A DNA stretch of 15,259 nucleotides from the NCBI GenBank assembly GCA_009777435.1, contig WRLW01000010.1, positions 1 through 15,259 of the forward strand, written 5' to 3'. Within the stretch, counting starts at the first letter, position 1. Each line of letters starts with the position of its first letter. Both the position numbers and the translations under genes were made by a program. The DNA comes from Oscillospiraceae bacterium (lineage in GTDB: Bacteria > Bacillota > Clostridia > Oscillospirales > UBA929). Shown piece after piece: positions 12,697-15,259 of this stretch. The notes under the pieces are model-generated. The model was not told where the DNA came from, did not search any database, and worked only from the letters and a program-made list of their open reading frames with translations.

Positions 12697-12783
12697 GCCC
12701 CCCCTGATTTTGGAAGGAGTGATTGCGGAACCTATACGGAACCGATACATTGGCATCCTGTTTATTTTTGAAAGGAGCAACTC

Positions 12784-14454
12784 ATGAAAAGATATCTCAA
12801 ATCCGCCGCCGCGCTGCTGACAGCGGTATTCATAGGACTCTTGGCGGGCTGCGCGAGCGATTCCGCCGACACCGGCGGTTCCTCGGGAACGCCCTCGGCG
12901 CCCTCCGGCGGCGCCGCGCCCTCCGGCTCGGCCGGAGAAGGATTTTTCAACCCTGTCGGGTATCCCATTGTAAACGAACCCTATGAGCTTGACATTCTGA
13001 TGGTTCGCTTTGAAGGCCATGCCGATAAATACTCCGACAACAAATGGTTTACCGAGCTGAGGGAAAAAACCAATGTAATCCCCAATTGGATCGAGGTTAT
13101 GGCGACCTCCTTCCCGGAGCAAAAAGGGGTCATGTTCGCCAGCGGCGACCTGCCCGACGTCATATTCGGCGCCAATCAGCTTTACGACAACGACATAATA
13201 GAAAATCTGGATTACTTCATGCCCCTTAACGGCCTGATTGAGGAGTACATGCCCAACCTGACCAAAGCCTTTGAGGCCGAGCCGGGGATGCGCTCGGCGG
13301 CCACTTATTTAGACGGCGTAATCTACACGCTGCCCTCGCTCGCGTACGTCAGGCCGATAGTAGGCTCGCAGCCCATTATCAACAAGGTATGGCTGGATAA
13401 CCTCGGCTTGGGGATCCCGCAGACCTTAGACGAGCTTTATGACGTCCTTTACGCCTTCAAGAACAACGACCCCAAGGGCGACGGCTCCTTGGTCATCCCG
13501 TTCACAGGCGGCGCGGCCGATGCCAACACATTCTTTCCCGAGCTGCCGATAGCGACCTTCTTCGGCGCCCGCGGCAACTATAACGAGGGCCTCGCTATAT
13601 GGGACGGCGCGGCGACCTTCGTTCCGGCGACCGAGGAGACTAAGGAAGCTATCAAGTTTATGCGCAGGATGTTTGAAAATGGCCTTATGGACAACGAGTT
13701 CTACACCCAGATCTGGAGCACGTCATACGCCAAGAGGGTGGACAGCGAACAGCCCATAGTCGGCTTTGAATTAGGATGGACTCCCGACGCCTCCTTTGGC
13801 CAGTGGGCCGACCAATATATCGTCATCGCGCCCCCGGCCCGCGCCGACGGCCGGCGCTTCAACGGCCAAATGCCCGGCATCATATCGCGCAACGAGTATA
13901 TGATTACCACTAACTGCGAGTACCCCGAGATCGCGGCTCGCTGGGCCGACGAGTTCTATACCATCGAGGCCTCGGCCCAGAATACCTTCGGCCCCCTCGA
14001 CGGTCACTGCTTAGAGGAGCGCGCCGACGGCACATGGGTGGTTTTGCCGCCCACTGCCGACGAGACCCTCGACCAGCGCTCCTGGTTCTACAGCCCCCGC
14101 GACTTCGGCCCGAAATTCTTCCCCGTGAATTATGAGGATTTCGGCTTTAAGCTGGAGCTGTACCCCGACGCCGGCGACGGCGTTAAGCTGGGCCTTCAGG
14201 AAATCGGCCTGCCCTATACCGATCTCGGCTCCGAGTTCCCCAGCCTCGCGTTTTACACTCAGGAGCAAACCGATGTAATCAACGCTTACCGCACCGACAT
14301 ACGCACCCTTGTAAACTCCACGTTAGCCAGATGGGTTTCACACGGCGGCATTGAGGACGAATGGGATACCTATATCGCGCAGCTAAAGAGCATTGGCCTT
14401 GACCAATGGTTAGAGGCCCATCAGGCGGCCTATGACGCCTATATGGCCGGCTGA
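12784..14454 (+). CDS. Extracellular solute-binding lipoprotein of the ABC transporter
   Basis: The protein has 556 residues from ATG 12784 with AAAGGAG (12770-12776). The signal peptide has basic residues, a hydrophobic core and the lipobox LLAGC with Cys23 as lipid anchor. Residues 24-55 are a Gly/Ser/Pro/Ala linker (SSGTPSAPSGGAAPSG) holding the binding domain away from the membrane. The rest fits the large (about 500-560 residue) family-1 solute-binding proteins that accompany LplB/LplC permeases: ELDILMVRFEG, FASGDLPDVIFG, YTLPSLAYVRP and PQTLDELYDVLYAFK. It is expected to capture an oligosaccharide at the cell surface and pass it to the two permeases upstream; the ligand is unknown. The 87-nt gap before it contains no terminator. 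Confidence 0.93.
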   Translation: MKRYLKSAAALLTAVFIGLLAGCASDSADTGGSSGTPSAPSGGAAPSGSAGEGFFNPVGYPIVNEPYELDILMVRFEGHADKYSDNKWFTELREKTNVIPNWIEVMATSFPEQKGVMFASGDLPDVIFGANQLYDNDIIENLDYFMPLNGLIEEYMPNLTKAFEAEPGMRSAATYLDGVIYTLPSLAYVRPIVGSQPIINKVWLDNLGLGIPQTLDELYDVLYAFKNNDPKGDGSLVIPFTGGAADANTFFPELPIATFFGARGNYNEGLAIWDGAATFVPATEETKEAIKFMRRMFENGLMDNEFYTQIWSTSYAKRVDSEQPIVGFELGWTPDASFGQWADQYIVIAPPARADGRRFNGQMPGIISRNEYMITTNCEYPEIAARWADEFYTIEASAQNTFGPLDGHCLEERADGTWVVLPPTADETLDQRSWFYSPRDFGPKFFPVNYEDFGFKLELYPDAGDGVKLGLQEIGLPYTDLGSEFPSLAFYTQEQTDVINAYRTDIRTLVNSTLARWVSHGGIEDEWDTYIAQLKSIGLDQWLEAHQAAYDAYMAG

Positions 14455-14470
14455 CCGGCAGCTTCCTTGT

Positions 14471-14503
14471 CCGCCCCCCGGAGGCTTGCTTTCGGGGGCG
14501 CGG
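14471..14503 (+). other. Stem-loop between binding-protein and esterase genes
   Basis: CCGC plus CCCCCG (14471-14480) pairs with CGGGGG and GCGG (14493-14503) with one bulged C at 14499 and a 12-nt loop. No T-tract follows, so transcription may continue into the esterase. Hairpins here often protect the abundant binding-protein mRNA; that role is inference. Confidence 0.6.
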
Positions 14504-14539
14504 ATAAGAAACAAATCCAAAAAGACGGGAGCTATGATT

Positions 14540-15259
14540 ATGTTGATGGATTTCCGCGGCGAACAGTTCGACGTTATATTGCAGGCCGGCCAGTCCAACT
14601 GCGAAGGGGGCGGCCTTGGCCCGATTGACCGGCCTTTTGAGCCGGACGACAGCATATGGTATCTCAACGGCGACTTTACGGTTACAAAGGCGGCTGAAGC
14701 CGTGTGGGGCAATGAAATAGTATGTAACTTATCCCTCCCGTTTTCGGCCCGCTATATTCAAAAGGGGCTTTTACAGCCGCCGCGCAAATTGCTGATTATC
14801 CGGGCGGCCGTCGGCGGGACGGGCTTTTTGGATATGCGCTGGGGACTTAAAGACGACCTCTATCTGCGCATGATGAAGATGACCGAAACCGCCCTGTCGC
14901 TAAACGCCGCCAACCGGCTGGCCGCCTTTATCTGGCATCAGGGGGAGTCCGACGCGTCAAACAACGCCGCCTATGAGACCCATTACTGGAATTTAACGGC
15001 GCTGTTAAAGTCGGTCAGGGAGACCTTTGACTGCAAGCGTCTGCCTTTTATAGCCGGCGACTTCGTGCAGGACTGGAAGGGAAGCAACCGGGAAATCTGC
15101 GAGCCGGTCGTACAGGCCATAAGGGCCGTTTGTCAGGACGCGCCCCCCGCCGCGTTGGTGGAGACCGCCGGGGTGATTCTCAACCCTCAGGGCGGCGACC
15201 ACCACATCACCATACACTTTCCCGACGAGGAGACCAGGCGGGCGGGGGTGGGGGACAGC
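14540..15259 (+). CDS. SGNH carbohydrate esterase, sialate-O-acetylesterase (SASA/CE6)-like, 3' end cut by window
   Basis: The frame is open to the window edge, giving 240 residues of a longer protein. ATG 14540 is chosen because GGGAG (14527-14531) is 8 nt upstream; ATG 14534 is too close to it and 14546 too far. Block I is LQAGQSNCEGGG with nucleophile Ser19. IWHQGESDA (HQGES 133-137) is the classic SASA/DUF303 motif. Near the edge, GDHHITIHF offers Asp220 and His226 as the rest of the catalytic set. The strand FDVILQAGQSN starts without a signal peptide, so the enzyme should be cytoplasmic and act on imported, acetylated sugars. The acyl group and sugar are unknown. It follows the binding protein by 85 nt and probably belongs to the operon. 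Confidence 0.85.
   Translation, partial: MLMDFRGEQFDVILQAGQSNCEGGGLGPIDRPFEPDDSIWYLNGDFTVTKAAEAVWGNEIVCNLSLPFSARYIQKGLLQPPRKLLIIRAAVGGTGFLDMRWGLKDDLYLRMMKMTETALSLNAANRLAAFIWHQGESDASNNAAYETHYWNLTALLKSVRETFDCKRLPFIAGDFVQDWKGSNREICEPVVQAIRAVCQDAPPAALVETAGVILNPQGGDHHITIHFPDEETRRAGVGDS

Noticed and set aside
12723..12986. 87-codon + strand frame starting at TTG behind AAGGAG, overlapping the binding-protein gene
   Set aside because: The ribosome-like site is good, but most of the frame lies inside the lipoprotein signal and linker region in another frame and encodes an Arg-rich shadow product.

Overview
The window reads as a contiguous piece of a Gram-positive anaerobe chromosome, most likely a Clostridia-type Firmicute. 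The pointers are strong Shine-Dalgarno sites before almost every gene, TTG and GTG starts beside good ribosome sites, an LplB/YtcP-type sugar ABC transporter with a lipoprotein binding protein, and a Firmicutes-style phage lysis cassette. The genus cannot be read from the sequence. Every supported gene is on the + strand.

Positions 1-5176 are the right end of a prophage. They hold the tail of a glycine-rich fibre or adhesin protein (partial), a small tail-associated protein, a tail fibre with YadA-like head repeats and a C-terminal S74 self-cleaving chaperone, and a protein that looks like a beta-rich accessory tail protein. A terminator follows, then the holin, the endolysin (NlpC/P60-like plus a peptidoglycan-binding domain) and a small Cys-rich protein, closed by a very strong terminator. 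Next come an 82-residue XRE-type repressor, its terminator and a consensus promoter with no clear gene behind it. The segment ends in the 3' half of a tRNA-Pro-like gene, which I read as a prophage attachment-site remnant. Positions 4808-5427 hold no convincing protein gene: only terminators, two promoters, a 25-codon micro-ORF and the tRNA remnant.

Positions 5163-7264 form a visibly AT-richer cargo island bounded by two exact copies of the 14-bp tRNA 3' end CGCCACTCCGACCA. It carries its own promoter and two translationally coupled genes: an OLD-like AAA/ABC ATPase and a DUF4276-like protein with TOPRIM-type acidic motifs. This is the most interesting part of the window. It looks like a candidate anti-phage or abortive-infection pair stacked at a tRNA integration site, either as prophage cargo or as a separate element.

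Positions 7335-15259 are a sugar-utilisation operon. A consensus promoter overlaps a LacI-family operator. A second operator lies 158 bp downstream inside a perfect 36-bp palindrome, so repression by looping is plausible. The genes are a GH65 disaccharide phosphorylase, a LacI-family regulator overlapping it by 4 nt, two ABC permeases (LplB-like and LplC/YtcP-like), a solute-binding lipoprotein, and an SGNH/sialate-O-acetylesterase-like esterase cut by the window end. Together they suggest uptake of an alpha-glucoside or acetylated oligosaccharide and its phosphorolysis in the cytoplasm under LacI control. No transporter ATPase and no beta-phosphoglucomutase lie within the window. Positions 7158-7602 hold no convincing gene: they contain the second 14-bp repeat, a palindrome, the operon promoter, two operators, a strong leader hairpin and a weak 56-codon ORF.
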